From Thermogemmatispora aurantia (GTDB lineage: Bacteria; Chloroflexota; Ktedonobacteria; Ktedonobacterales; Ktedonobacteraceae), in assembly GCF_008974285.1 (NCBI RefSeq), contig NZ_BKZV01000005.1, positions 186,001-250,000 of the forward strand: a stretch of 64,000 bases of DNA. Reading direction: 5' to 3'. The position numbers and the translations under genes are program-made. The notes under the pieces were generated by a model, which searched no databases, had not been told where the DNA came from, and was given only the letters and a program-made list of their open reading frames with translations. Each line of letters opens with the position of its first letter. Within the stretch, counting starts at the first letter, position 1. Below, one piece after another: positions 17,156 to 25,963 of this stretch.

Positions 17156-18079
17156 TTAGAAGTAACCCTGATCAAGGACCGTGGCCTCATCCAATGTCTC
17201 TTGAGAGAGAAATTGATCTATATAGTTGACAAACAGCTGAAAGACCTCCTCGCGGTAGGAATGGCTCTGCAAGAAAGCGAGGTAGGTTCCTTTGAGGCTT
17301 TGCCGTCCCTGGTAGGTGCTGAATTTCTCGCGTGTGAGCGCACTGATTCTTTTGGCTTTGCGCAGGATAAGGACTTTATCAATAGGAGTCGTGCCCGTGT
17401 TAATAGGCTTCATATCCAGCCACTCGCAAAGGAGAAGGTATCTTGCCAGGGGAAGAGCTGATTTCAAATCCCGCGCTGTAGCGCATGCTTCCTGAAACAT
17501 GGTTTTGTCCAGATTGGTTTTACATTCTGCTGCTATGTAGGCTAAATTGGTCTTCAGCTGAAGCGCTTCCTCGAAAGTGGGTGAGTGGGAGGCACGGATA
17601 TAGAGAGGTAAACTGAGGGCGAAGTCTTGAGCTTTCTGGCGGAGGGAGAGGCCACCTGCTGGCTCTCTCCTGGTAAGGCTGGAGTCAAACCAGATCGCCG
17701 AAAAGCTTTCTACAGGCCCAAGGCGAATGCCGGCAGGAAGCTTGTGTCCAAGCAATGCCTGTACCAAGCGAGGGAGAAACTCTTCAATGATTGAGTTGTC
17801 TAGCTTGGTTTGGCCTTTCTGACGATAGAGCCAGTCGTGAGGACTGTCAAAAATCAAGTTGATATCCAGGCGCAGTCTATATTCATTCAGCTCGTTTACC
17901 ATGAAATGAAGAAGCTTTTGTGGCTTCTCTCTATACTGGATCGCAATTGATTCCAGGTTGGAGATCCAGATATGGTAATCTTACAGAGCTTTCTCAACCA
18001 GTGGCTTATCATCATGAGGCAGCTTTTCATTAAGCAGTGTCGCTGTCAGCTTATCAAAATGAGGGGTGGGAAATTTCAC
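17156..18079 (-). pseudogene. Bpu10I-family restriction endonuclease, interrupted by a nonsense codon
   Basis: The frame begins at GTG 18079 with a perfect GGAGG 6 bp upstream, and its GTGA overlaps the stop of the methyltransferase gene. Codon 33 is TAA (17981-17983). After it the same frame continues for 274 residues with protein-like sequence on both sides (LVEKAL-stop-DYHIWISNLES). The body matches Bpu10I-type type II endonucleases, with the nuclease-like AAECKTNLDKTMFQE segment. The full length of about 307 codons fits the family. Internal restart at ATG 17902 would give 248 residues lacking the N-terminus. A sequencing error is the alternative. Confidence 0.72.
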
Positions 18080-19411
18080 AGGAACCCTCCGATGGCATGC
18101 TCGGGATTGAAAAGAGGCGATGGATCAACGCAGCGGGCTTTGCTGATGGCTTCCAGGATCTCTTGGTTCGTAGGTGCATCTGCATAATTTTGCTGGAAGG
18201 AATCTCTCAGGAGGCAAAGAGCTAAAGAACGGGCAAATTCATCATTGAAGGCAGGAGGAAGAGAGGTCGGTGTCAGATGAAGCACATCCTCGTAGATCAC
18301 CTCCCCGAACTTATTGAGAAACTTCCGTTCTTCGACCGAGGCCAGCTCTAGACCCGCCCCTCCTAGCGCGAGCGCGGTGATCAGCCTGCTGTTGCCAAGC
18401 CGCACACCACGGATGGTTGACTCTCGACCAATGACAATGATGAGATGCCCATCCTCGACAAGCAAGCGGCGCATTTCTCGCAGGGCTGCTAGCATGTCTA
18501 AAGCGTACTGAATCACTGTTAAAAATCTGTTTTGACGATGTTTGCGGTTGGCTCCAATCTCGGATTGGGCAATGGTAAGAAGATTCCATCCTAATCTCTC
18601 CATGATAGATCTATTGTTCTGATGGTAGTTGAAGACATTGATGTAGGGTGGAGAGGTCACAATCAGCTGGACGCTTGTATTGGCCAGCGGTAAGGAGCGA
18701 GCATCATTGTGAAAGATATGATATTGGGCAACGCTATAGGGTAGATTTCTGATAATCGCAGCCAGCTCATGGAAAGATGTATACCAGTTATTTCCCTTTT
18801 TGTTTTTGTTTTCAAAATATTTAATTAATGTGTTGACTAGTATAATTCTTAAAAAGATGGTTATTCGTATCTTTTATCAGAGAAAGCATGATTTCTTCTT
18901 TGGGGTGGGAATAGTCATCAATCCTAGGTTCAAGATCACTAAGGGAGAAAAGATCTATAAAGGCGAGCTGCAGCGCTTTCTTTAAAAGAGATTCCGCCTC
19001 CTGGATCAGATCTTGGCGTTCAGAGGGTGTCAGACGAACAAAGTAGACTGTCTGCGACAACGCCACCGCTGCCGGATTGATGTCTGCAGCGTAGCAGCTC
19101 AGGCCCTGGCGGGCTGCTTCAAAAAGGGTGGTACCGCTGCCCACAAAGGGGTCCAGGACGACAGTCCCCTGCTCTGCATAGTGCTGCAAAAGCAGCTCGA
19201 CCAGTTGTGGAGAGAACTGGCCGCGCCACGGAAAGAGACTGGTGCGCTCCCTCCTCTGCAAGTCGAGGCGCCCTGCAGATGTGCGCCTGCCTTCTTGCAG
19301 CGAGAGCGTTGCCTGCTCTAGGAGCCTGGCGCTTGACGAAAGGATATCCTTGGGTAGACTCTGCTCTATAGCCGCGTCCAGGAGGCTCTGAGACGATTTC
19401 TGATCCATCAT
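18076..19411 (-). pseudogene. DNA methyltransferase of the Bpu10I-like system, frameshifted
   Basis: The N-terminal half (from ATG 19411) carries the SAM-binding motif LDPFVGSGTT and ends at a stop at 18821. The C-terminal half, in the next frame, carries the catalytic motif SVQLIVTSPPY (an amino-methyltransferase-type S/D-P-P-Y) and ends at 18076. Translation of the overlap shows the reading can be restored by removing one T from the T5 run at 18851-18855 (minus sense), giving NNHLLRIILVNTLIKYFEN. The region around the break is markedly AT-rich compared with its neighbours, a sign of horizontal origin. It is coupled to the endonuclease by a GTGA overlap. Slippage-restored expression or assembly error cannot be excluded. 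Confidence 0.75.
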
Positions 19412-19639
19412 GCTGCTTGCTCAACGACCTTGAGTCTCCTCGCGTCTGACGGAAATTCTCCTCCTCGCTGTGTTGTCCTTGCGGAGCGAGAGGAGCCAGA
19501 GCGCCATCGATGGAATGGTGCGACGACGGCCCTACGATTGTCGCGGGCGAGGAGAGCAGCCCCATTCTGCCACAGGCAGGTCAACCTGTCAATTAACAGC
19601 GCCCTGATTTGGGCCTGGCCAGGTTCCAACAACTATGCT
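19412..19639. other. Intergenic region upstream of the methyltransferase
   Basis: With the adjacent tRNA-Phe terminator, 311 bp without a supported gene. It should hold the promoter of the leftward methyltransferase-endonuclease pair, but no clear -35/-10 pair was found. Confidence 0.35.
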
Positions 19640-19707
19640 GGACTGAAAAGAGAAAAGACAGAGGCCAGCATGGTGAACATTCCCTTTCCCATGCTAGCCT
19701 CTGTCTT
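19640..19707 (-). terminator. Rho-independent terminator of tRNA-Phe
   Basis: AAGACAGAGGCCAGCATGG (19655-19673) pairs with 19689-19707 with a single mismatch. On the minus strand the hairpin is followed by CTTTTCTCTTTTCAG. It begins about 16 bases after the tRNA-Phe 3' end. Confidence 0.78.
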
Positions 19708-19722
19708 GTGGTTAAAGGGAGG

Positions 19723-19795
<73 letters not shown>

Positions 19796-19877
19796 GTCTC
19801 GGCCCGCTTTAGTCCCGGGTCGATGGCATGTTGTTTAGGTGACAGGTACTGGTGTGTAACCTTGCGATGCTGGTGTT

Positions 19878-19907
19878 ATTGTACACACCGTTTTTGCTGG
19901 TTGTCAA
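19878..19907 (-). promoter_or_regulatory. Promoter of tRNA-Phe
   Basis: On the minus strand TTGACA (19902-19907), an 18-bp spacer and TACAAT (19878-19883), about 83 bp before the tRNA 5' end. Confidence 0.7.
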
Positions 19908-19965
19908 GAGGGTGGTGGAGCAGGTTGGTCATGGTGTGAGGTCGCCGAGCTAACTGGCTGGCTAG

Positions 19966-20193
19966 CTAGGTTGGGCGATGGTCTTCGTCTTCGTCAGGAA
20001 GCTCTTCGATCAGAGCATCGACAGAGACGCGCAAGGCTTTCGCCACCTTGGCCAGCGTGATGTATGTCGGGGCATACGTAGGGTCCTTGACCATCCGTCG
20101 AATGAGGCTCTCTGGCACCCGCGCTTGTAGCGCCAGCCATTGCTGACTTTTTCCCAGAGCCTCCAGGTGCTCCTTGACTCGTAGCCGATACAC
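19966..20193 (-). CDS. XRE-family helix-turn-helix regulator
   Basis: A 75-residue Cro/C1-type DNA-binding protein. The GTG at 20193 is preferred because AGGAG (complement of 20201-20205) lies 7 bp upstream; an earlier in-frame GTG at 20244 has none. The helix-turn-helix reads SQQWLALQARVPESLIRRMV, followed by the typical TYITLAKVAKALRVSVDALIEEL dimer/core helices and a short acidic tail. It is divergent from two small genes of unknown function and may regulate the shared intergenic promoter. Confidence 0.78.
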   Translation of the reverse strand: MYRLRVKEHLEALGKSQQWLALQARVPESLIRRMVKDPTYAPTYITLAKVAKALRVSVDALIEELPDEDEDHRPT

Positions 20194-20310
20194 CGCGTCT
20201 CTCCTCTGCTGATTCCGTCTCTTGCACGCAGCACTATATCGCACTTTCGTATGGCCTGCCTAGACCGAAGCTCTATGCGATCTAACAGCATCGTATCACT
20301 GTAAGTATGC

Positions 20311-20339
20311 TTGCAGTCCGTATAGAAAGATGGTAAAAT
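20311..20339 (+). promoter_or_regulatory. Promoter of the small-gene pair
   Basis: TTGCAG (20311-20316), a 17-bp spacer and TAAAAT (20334-20339), directed at the gene starting at 20404. It lies in the divergent region shared with the XRE regulator. Confidence 0.6.
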
Positions 20340-20403
20340 TACATCGCGTAACTACGCTGGTGCTACAGAGCATAGCCCACTGTTGCAGGTCAGGAGAATT
20401 GCT

Positions 20404-20736
20404 ATGGTGAAACGGGTACGCTTGCAAAAGTTGGATGTGGAAGGCTTAGAACGCTACACGCTAGAGATCGTCTCAGGCAAGAGACGGATCGTGCTGCCAC
20501 CGACACGTTGCATGCTTCGCCTGGCGCTAGATCCCATGACGATGCACCGCATATTTCACCTGGACGCATTCCGCGTCGTCTTCCGTCGATATCACTATGC
20601 ACCCCCACAGGGCTGGCAGTGTGTCGGGACGTGGTCATACGTCTCTAGCGCTGCTCATACAATGTCGGCGCTGACAGCAAGGGGAGGTCACCATGTCACG
20701 CGCGCTCACAGGGAAGCGCATCCGCTATATCGTTGA
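20404..20736 (+). CDS. Small protein of unknown function
   Basis: 110 residues; family not recognised. The ATG at 20404 follows AGGAG at 7 bp and a good promoter, which supports expression. The first 85 residues look protein-like and basic (VKRVRLQKLDVEGLERYTLE; IVSGKRRIVLPPTR). The last 20 or so are less convincing and overlap the next gene by 44 bp in another frame. It pairs with the following gene and lies opposite an XRE regulator. Confidence 0.5.
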   Translation: MVKRVRLQKLDVEGLERYTLEIVSGKRRIVLPPTRCMLRLALDPMTMHRIFHLDAFRVVFRRYHYAPPQGWQCVGTWSYVSSAAHTMSALTARGGHHVTRAHREAHPLYR

Positions 20737-20911
20737 CGGGACACGCAAGCCCTATTGGGAAGGGGTGGTAGACCTGTCCAATGACCGCTACCGCTATGCC
20801 CGCGTCACCGTCACCACCAAAGGCTATGAGGGGCATGTCGAATGGGTGGCCTATGACCACATCATCGCGGTGCGCTCAGAGCAGGGGCGTTGGATACCGC
20901 CGCAGTTCTAA
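20693..20911 (+). CDS. Small protein of unknown function, beta-rich
   Basis: 72 residues; family not recognised. The ribosome binding site GGGAGG stands 6 bp before the ATG. The sequence is basic and beta-strand-like with many aromatic residues (RIRYIVDGTRKPYWEGVVDL, HVEWVAYDHIIAVRSEQGRW), suggesting a compact SH3-like or barrel fold. It is probably co-transcribed with the overlapping upstream gene. Confidence 0.55.
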   Translation: MSRALTGKRIRYIVDGTRKPYWEGVVDLSNDRYRYARVTVTTKGYEGHVEWVAYDHIIAVRSEQGRWIPPQF

Positions 20912-21360
20912 GCTCAGCAGGCCCCAAATCACTCCACGCTACACCACGCACACCACCAGCGGTGAGGAGACAGGCGCTCAGGCTCAGCGACAAGCCAGGC
21001 CAGGCTAAGCCAGGTGAGGCCAGGCGGCGTGCCGGCAAGGCAAGGCGAGTCACCGGCATGGGGGCGACAGCCAGCGCTACTGTTTGTGAGGGACTACCTT
21101 CCACGATCTGTTAATACCCAAATTGAAGAGTGGCTTCGTCTGGACGTGACGCTGGTAGGGGAGCAACGGGGTGCTTTGTCTGCGCCCCTGTTCCTGGGGA
21201 AACCTGTCCCGCCTGCTCTTGCTCTACGCGGCTACTCTTCGGGATGCGAGTCGCGCTATGCTAAGACATTCTGGCTAATTTCACGGCGGTACCGTACCCT
21301 GCGGAATACCTTGATATAAAATACTCCTATGTATGGATATGAATTTCCGGGCTAGCGATT
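20912..21360. other. Intergenic region with GC-rich repeats
   Basis: 449 bp without a supported gene. It begins with a low-complexity stretch of GCCAGGC-type words (20990-21030) and ends in a more AT-rich part (TTGATATAAAATA near 21310), probably the promoter area of the lipoprotein gene. Confidence 0.4.
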
Positions 21361-21696
21361 ATGATTTCTCCGCGTAGCACAGCTGTCATATTTGTCCTGC
21401 TTCTGGTAGCTATCTTATCGCTGGCCTGCATTAGCCCGCTCGCCCTGTTCAACCCAACAGTTACCCAAGGGCCAGGTGTGGAGCACGCCGATGGCAAAAT
21501 TGTGGCGATTCAGCAGGCCGATATGAGCTTTGTGCTTCAGACTGCCAGCGGTCAACGCCTGCGCTTTCTCTGCGTAGAGCGCTGTCGTCTGGCGCTGCAG
21601 CATATGGAGCGGCACCTGCGTGAGAAAGCGCATACCGATGTCTATTATTATCCACAGACCACGGGCAAGCCTCCGATTGCCTTTCAGGTAGATTAA
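21361..21696 (+). CDS. Small predicted lipoprotein
   Basis: 111 residues with a signal peptide and lipobox LSLAC (acyl Cys 23). A short beta-rich domain follows (GKIVAIQQADMSFVLQTASG) with a Cys pair (CVERC) that could form a disulphide. Family not recognised. The ATG lacks an obvious Shine-Dalgarno sequence. The gene ends 266 bp before the FAD oxidoreductase operon; no functional link is evident. Confidence 0.6.
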   Translation: MISPRSTAVIFVLLLVAILSLACISPLALFNPTVTQGPGVEHADGKIVAIQQADMSFVLQTASGQRLRFLCVERCRLALQHMERHLREKAHTDVYYYPQTTGKPPIAFQVD

Positions 21697-21962
21697 CTGT
21701 CGCCGTTGGCTCACCGGCTTGACGCCTGAGCGCTCAAAGCCAATGAGCTGGTCTGCAGCGGCAGTGAGTACGGAGACCAGGCAGAGCACGAGCAGGGAGC
21801 GAGAGCAGTGAGCCTCCAGCCTGGTAGGTGGGGAGGGTGAATTACGCGAGTGGGGAACAGAGGCCTCATCGCTGGAGCCGGGGCCGGTCAAAGGCGAGGG
21901 CCTGGCCAGTGTGCAGGAAGGCAAGAAGCTGGTCACACTCAGGTGATGAACGAAGATGATGG

Positions 21963-23801
21963 GTGAGTACAGATAGAGGAGATATGAGACAGGATCATGC
22001 AGGTCACCGGGCGCCCTTTTTCAAAGGGACTGAGCAGCCCAGTATTGATCGGGCTGATATTGTGATTGTTGGCAACGGCATCGCTGGTTTGACCGCGGCC
22101 CTCCAGGCGCGGAGTTTCGAACCTGATGCCCGTATTGCTATTATCAGCGATCAGAACCATCCCACGATCAATACGCCCGCGCTCAAACAGTTCGCCGTTG
22201 GCAAACTGACCCGTGAGCAGCTTTTAGCCTATCCCCCCGGTACAGAGCGACAGGAGCGTATCCACCTGATCCACGCGCGGGTCGAAAAAATCAGTGCCCA
22301 GAGCAAGTCTGTGACCCTGGCCAACGGCAGTGCCTTTGGCTACGGAGCGCTGCTTCTAGCCACTGGCAGTACGCCTACTGCCCTGCCCTCTCACCTGCCG
22401 GGACGCGATTTCGATGGCGTCCTGACCTTGCACCGTCTTCAGGACTACCTGGATCTGCGGCGCCGTCTGCCCGAGGTCGAGGAGGCCGTGGTGATTGGCG
22501 GCGGAGCCCATGCCTGTGAAACAGTGATGTGCCTGCTGCACTGGGGCATCCATGTCCACTGGTTGATCCGCAGCGCTGTCCTGCTGCCGCGCATGTTGGA
22601 TGAGACCGCTTCAGAGATGGTGCTGGAGCGCATCAGGCAGGCCGGGGCGACCGTCTATACTTCTACAGAGGTAATCGGCATTGTGGGCCGTGTAGGCAGT
22701 GTCATTGGCGTAGTGACCAATCATCAGCAGTTTATCCCCTGCCAGCTGGTCGTGGCCTGCACTGGCACAAAGCCGGTGACGACTCTAGCAAAACACTGTG
22801 ATCTGCCCCTCAAGCACGAAAATGGCATCCTGGTCGACGACCATCTGCGCAGTAGTGTCCGTGATATTTATGTAGCCGGCGATGTGGCGGCCCTCAAAAA
22901 CCCGCTCACCGGTCAGTATGAGCCACGCGCTCTATGGTACGCCGCTGTGGAGCAAGGCCGCATGGCTGGAGCGATGATGACTGGCCACCGTGAAGCCGTG
23001 CGCCCGTTCGGTGTTCCCTGGCATGCGACGCACCTGGGCGATCTGTCGATGCTCTACGTAGGTAATCCGCTGCAGTCACCTCCTGGGTCCTATGTGCTAA
23101 CTGATACCGGTCGCGGCGGCTATCGCCGTCTCTTGCTGCAGGGCGAACGCCTCATTGGCTATCTCTCGCTCGGTCCGATGCAGCCCGATAGCCTGGCAAT
23201 CAAGCGCATTATCGATGAAGAACTGCCCGTACGCGATATTTTGAAGGGCCTCTTGAAAGGCGAGTTCGACGCCCGCCAGTATTTGACACGCCAGCGCACC
23301 TACACCGCCCAGGATCTGGTGACCAGCGGACGCCTGGCTAGTGTGAAGCCCTCTCCTGTTCAGGCGACCGCTCAGACCACACCCGAGCCAGCTCCCGCCG
23401 CTCGTGGCCCTGCTCCGGCTACAGCAGCAGCTCAGCTTGAGCCTCGTCTACCAACAACCGAGCAACTACCCCCAATCTCTACCGGGCCAGTCGCCACCCC
23501 TCAGCATGCTCCGGCCTCCGCTCCTGCGGCGCATGCTGGCTCCCGTTATCCTATCTTACACGAAGAAGAGGAGATCAGCCCTTTCACCGGCACCTTGCCT
23601 GCTCTGCCGGAGCAAGGGCAAGGACAGGCAGGGAGACGCTTGAACTCTGGCAACCTGCCCTCTCGTCAAGAGCAGGGCCGCGGAGGACGGCGCAATCTGT
23701 GGGCTTACAGCGATCCTGTGCTGCCCGCATTCCCTCGCCAGAGTCCAGCGCAGATGCAGCACAGCCGATCCTACAGTGAGAAACGGGAGGGAGGACGTTA
23801 A
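21963..23801 (+). CDS. FAD/NAD(P)-dependent oxidoreductase with Pro/Ala-rich tail
   Basis: A 612-residue flavoprotein of the pyridine nucleotide-disulphide oxidoreductase superfamily. It has an N-terminal FAD-binding motif (IVIVGNGIAGLTAALQ, about residues 34-48), a second nucleotide-binding motif for NAD(P) (AVVIGGGAHACETVM, about 172) and the FAD-ribityl motif (DIYVAGDVAAL). No redox CxxC is present, so it resembles nitrite-reductase-like or ferredoxin-reductase-like enzymes. Residues about 460-612 are a disordered Pro/Ala/Arg tail. The start may instead be the ATG at 21984. The following ferredoxin begins directly after the stop, so this flavoprotein is the likely NAD(P)H entry point of a membrane electron-transfer complex. 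Confidence 0.8.
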   Translation: MSTDRGDMRQDHAGHRAPFFKGTEQPSIDRADIVIVGNGIAGLTAALQARSFEPDARIAIISDQNHPTINTPALKQFAVGKLTREQLLAYPPGTERQERIHLIHARVEKISAQSKSVTLANGSAFGYGALLLATGSTPTALPSHLPGRDFDGVLTLHRLQDYLDLRRRLPEVEEAVVIGGGAHACETVMCLLHWGIHVHWLIRSAVLLPRMLDETASEMVLERIRQAGATVYTSTEVIGIVGRVGSVIGVVTNHQQFIPCQLVVACTGTKPVTTLAKHCDLPLKHENGILVDDHLRSSVRDIYVAGDVAALKNPLTGQYEPRALWYAAVEQGRMAGAMMTGHREAVRPFGVPWHATHLGDLSMLYVGNPLQSPPGSYVLTDTGRGGYRRLLLQGERLIGYLSLGPMQPDSLAIKRIIDEELPVRDILKGLLKGEFDARQYLTRQRTYTAQDLVTSGRLASVKPSPVQATAQTTPEPAPAARGPAPATAAAQLEPRLPTTEQLPPISTGPVATPQHAPASAPAAHAGSRYPILHEEEEISPFTGTLPALPEQGQGQAGRRLNSGNLPSRQEQGRGGRRNLWAYSDPVLPAFPRQSPAQMQHSRSYSEKREGGR

Positions 23802-24095
23802 GTGCGTAATCCTGTCCTTTTACATAAAACCGCTTCTCAGGTTCAACAGGAACTTGAGGCCTGCATTGGCTGCAACGAATGTCTGCTTGCTTGCCCAGCT
23901 CTTGATGAACCCCTGACGATCGATGTCCTCAATCGCGAGACCTTCGGCGGTCCGATCTCGGCTCCGGTTGCGCGCTTTGCCCGCTCATGCTATCAGTGTG
24001 GTGCTTGCGTGCCTCCCTGTCCGGTGGGCCTTCACCGTGACGCCATGATGATGTGGCTGAAGATCCGTCTGTACCGTTCTGGAGAGGAGGATTGA
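23802..24095 (+). CDS. Two-cluster [4Fe-4S] ferredoxin, HdrC-like
   Basis: 97 residues with two complete cluster motifs: C21-x2-C24-x2-C27-x3-C31 (CIGCNECLLACP) and C63-x2-C66-x2-C69-x3-C73 (CYQCGACVPPCP). The spacing of about 40 residues between the clusters resembles HdrC and the iron-sulphur subunits of quinone-linked reductases. It starts with GTG straight after the flavoprotein stop, preceded by GGGAGGGAGG. It would carry electrons between the flavoprotein and the membrane cytochrome encoded next. Confidence 0.87.
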   Translation: MRNPVLLHKTASQVQQELEACIGCNECLLACPALDEPLTIDVLNRETFGGPISAPVARFARSCYQCGACVPPCPVGLHRDAMMMWLKIRLYRSGEED

Positions 24096-24099
24096 ACTG

Positions 24100-25095
24100 A
24101 TGCCGGCTTCGCGTTCTTCCTCGCCCTATGATTATGCCTCTGATCGAGAGTGGGCTGGCACGAGAGGCTATCCACTCTTTTTCATGTATATCAAGCCACG
24201 CAATTTACTGCGTGTAGCGCTCGGGCTGCTCATCATTGTGGCTGGGCTGGCATTCTGTATCTGGTATAGTCGTAATGGGAGCGATCCGACCCCTGATAGC
24301 CTTGTGGGTCTGATCTATGCCGTCCTGGGCACCGTTTTTCTCCTCTTGGCCGGCCTCCTCTATAGCTTGCATCGCCGCTCGCGTAAGAGCAAAAAGGTGA
24401 TTGGTGGACTGCGCTCGGCCCTGGGCTGGCATATGTTCTTTGGCCTGACCGGTCTGGCGCTGATCTTCTATCACTCCTTTGGCAATTTTAACCCGCGCTC
24501 CGGCACTTATGCTCTCTATGGCCTCATTGCCCTGGTCATCAGTGGTATCATCGGGCGCAGTCTTGATCGAATCATGCCGCGCCTGATTGCGAAAGAGGCA
24601 AGTAAGGCTCTGACCCAGGAAGGAGAGGATCGCATTGAGGCCATTTCGCAGCAGCTGCAGGCCATCGTCGAGCATAATATGCAGCGTGTGCGCGGCCTGA
24701 CCCCATCGCCGGCCTCGGCCTCACCTGCTATCTCTGCTGCCCCGGAGCGCGGAGGAAGCGCTGGGCGTGGGCGCACCCTGCATGGTCCCTGGGACCTGGC
24801 CTATCTGACACTGGAGGAGACGCCCCAGGAGCTGAGCCGCTATGAACAGAGCTATCGCCTTGTACCCGATCGTAAGAGTCCCCTGAGCCGTCCCGGGGCC
24901 TTGCTACCCGGGGCCCAGGAGCAAATGGCTGCCTTGCAGGCGGTCGAACATGCCATGAGGCGTGAGCAATTCTATCGCTATGTCATTCGCTACTGGCGCA
25001 TTTTCCATATCCTCCTGGCCCTGGTCACTGCTGGCCTGGTCATCTGGCACTTAGAGTATGCCGCCTCTCTGGTGATTCCCACGTTGTTCCATTAG
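24100..25095 (+). CDS. Putative diheme b-type membrane cytochrome
   Basis: A 331-residue membrane protein with about five predicted helices (roughly 36-56, 68-90, 107-125, 136-156, 298-327). Two helices each contain His-x13-His: H111/H125 (WHMFFGLTGLALIFYH) and H303/H317 (FHILLALVTAGLVIWH). That is the pattern by which cytochrome b subunits hold two stacked hemes across the membrane. A soluble charged loop (about 160-290) lies between them. AGGAGG precedes the ATG, and the gene follows the ferredoxin by 4 bp. I do not recognise a named family; the heme role is inferred from the His pattern and the neighbouring FAD and Fe-S proteins. Confidence 0.68.
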   Translation: MPASRSSSPYDYASDREWAGTRGYPLFFMYIKPRNLLRVALGLLIIVAGLAFCIWYSRNGSDPTPDSLVGLIYAVLGTVFLLLAGLLYSLHRRSRKSKKVIGGLRSALGWHMFFGLTGLALIFYHSFGNFNPRSGTYALYGLIALVISGIIGRSLDRIMPRLIAKEASKALTQEGEDRIEAISQQLQAIVEHNMQRVRGLTPSPASASPAISAAPERGGSAGRGRTLHGPWDLAYLTLEETPQELSRYEQSYRLVPDRKSPLSRPGALLPGAQEQMAALQAVEHAMRREQFYRYVIRYWRIFHILLALVTAGLVIWHLEYAASLVIPTLFH

Positions 25096-25284
25096 AGTGA
25101 GCGCTCATCCTGCAGCAACCACAGACAGCAGGGCGGGCTCTCTTCCTCTCTATCTGCCTGCCTGCTGTCTGGAGGGCCTGGATTTGGGAGAGCTGCCCGC
25201 CTCGCTTGCCATCACTCCCCGTGGTCTCTCGGCCTGGAAAACCCTGGTAGCGCTTGCTACGTATTAAGTAATGGAGGGAATGCT

Positions 25285-25671
25285 ATGTCGAGAGAACTGC
25301 TTGTGCCCGGTACGCGCCCGCGGCGACTGTGGCCGAGGCGCCTTGATCTACTCTTTCACCTCATCAAGACCGTTCGCTTGATTGCTTACCTGCTGCGACA
25401 TGAGCGTGTCGGAATTGGGCGGAAGGTGCTCTTTGTGGGCGGCTGTGGCCTCTTGCTCTTTTTACTTTTCTTTCCCGATACCTTTGGTGAGCTGGTAAGC
25501 AGTATGCTGCTACCTGTAGTGGGAACTATCTTGGGGGTGCCTCTGGATGCTGGATTCGACTGGCTGACGCTGGTACTTGTCCTGGTATCCCTCTTGCGCG
25601 TCTTCCCCGCCGAGGTGGTAGAAGAGGGCTATCGCCGGATCTTCATTCAGCCAAAAAAGGCGCAGCCCTGA
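25285..25671 (+). CDS. Small membrane protein of unknown function
   Basis: 128 residues with a basic N-terminus and two or three hydrophobic segments (VLFVGGCGLLLFLLFFP; LVSSMLLPVVGTILGVPLDA; WLTLVLVLVSLLRVFP). The layout faintly recalls YkvA/DUF1232 proteins but the diagnostic residues are not clear. GGAGGG lies upstream of the ATG. It follows the cytochrome gene by 189 bp and may belong to the same operon. Confidence 0.62.
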   Translation: MSRELLVPGTRPRRLWPRRLDLLFHLIKTVRLIAYLLRHERVGIGRKVLFVGGCGLLLFLLFFPDTFGELVSSMLLPVVGTILGVPLDAGFDWLTLVLVLVSLLRVFPAEVVEEGYRRIFIQPKKAQP

Positions 25672-25963
25672 CCGGCATAACCGGAGGGAGGCGCTCGCCT
25701 ATCGGCTTCTCTGCCGGTGCAGAACGGTAGAAGGCCGAAAAGATTATCAAAAAAAACAGCAAGGCCATACTGCGCCGGTGGTGGTCATCCCCCTGCTCAG
25801 AGCAGTACCCTGACTCTTGCGCTGATCTTATCTCTGCTGTTTCCCTGTTGTGATCCTCAATCGACCTGTGGTCGCCTTGCCTGGCTAGGGAGGCAGCCTG
25901 GACTCTTCTCCCCCAGGTCCCTGGCAGAGAAAAGCGGTGGCTGGTCCGTGGCTCTTTCCCTGC

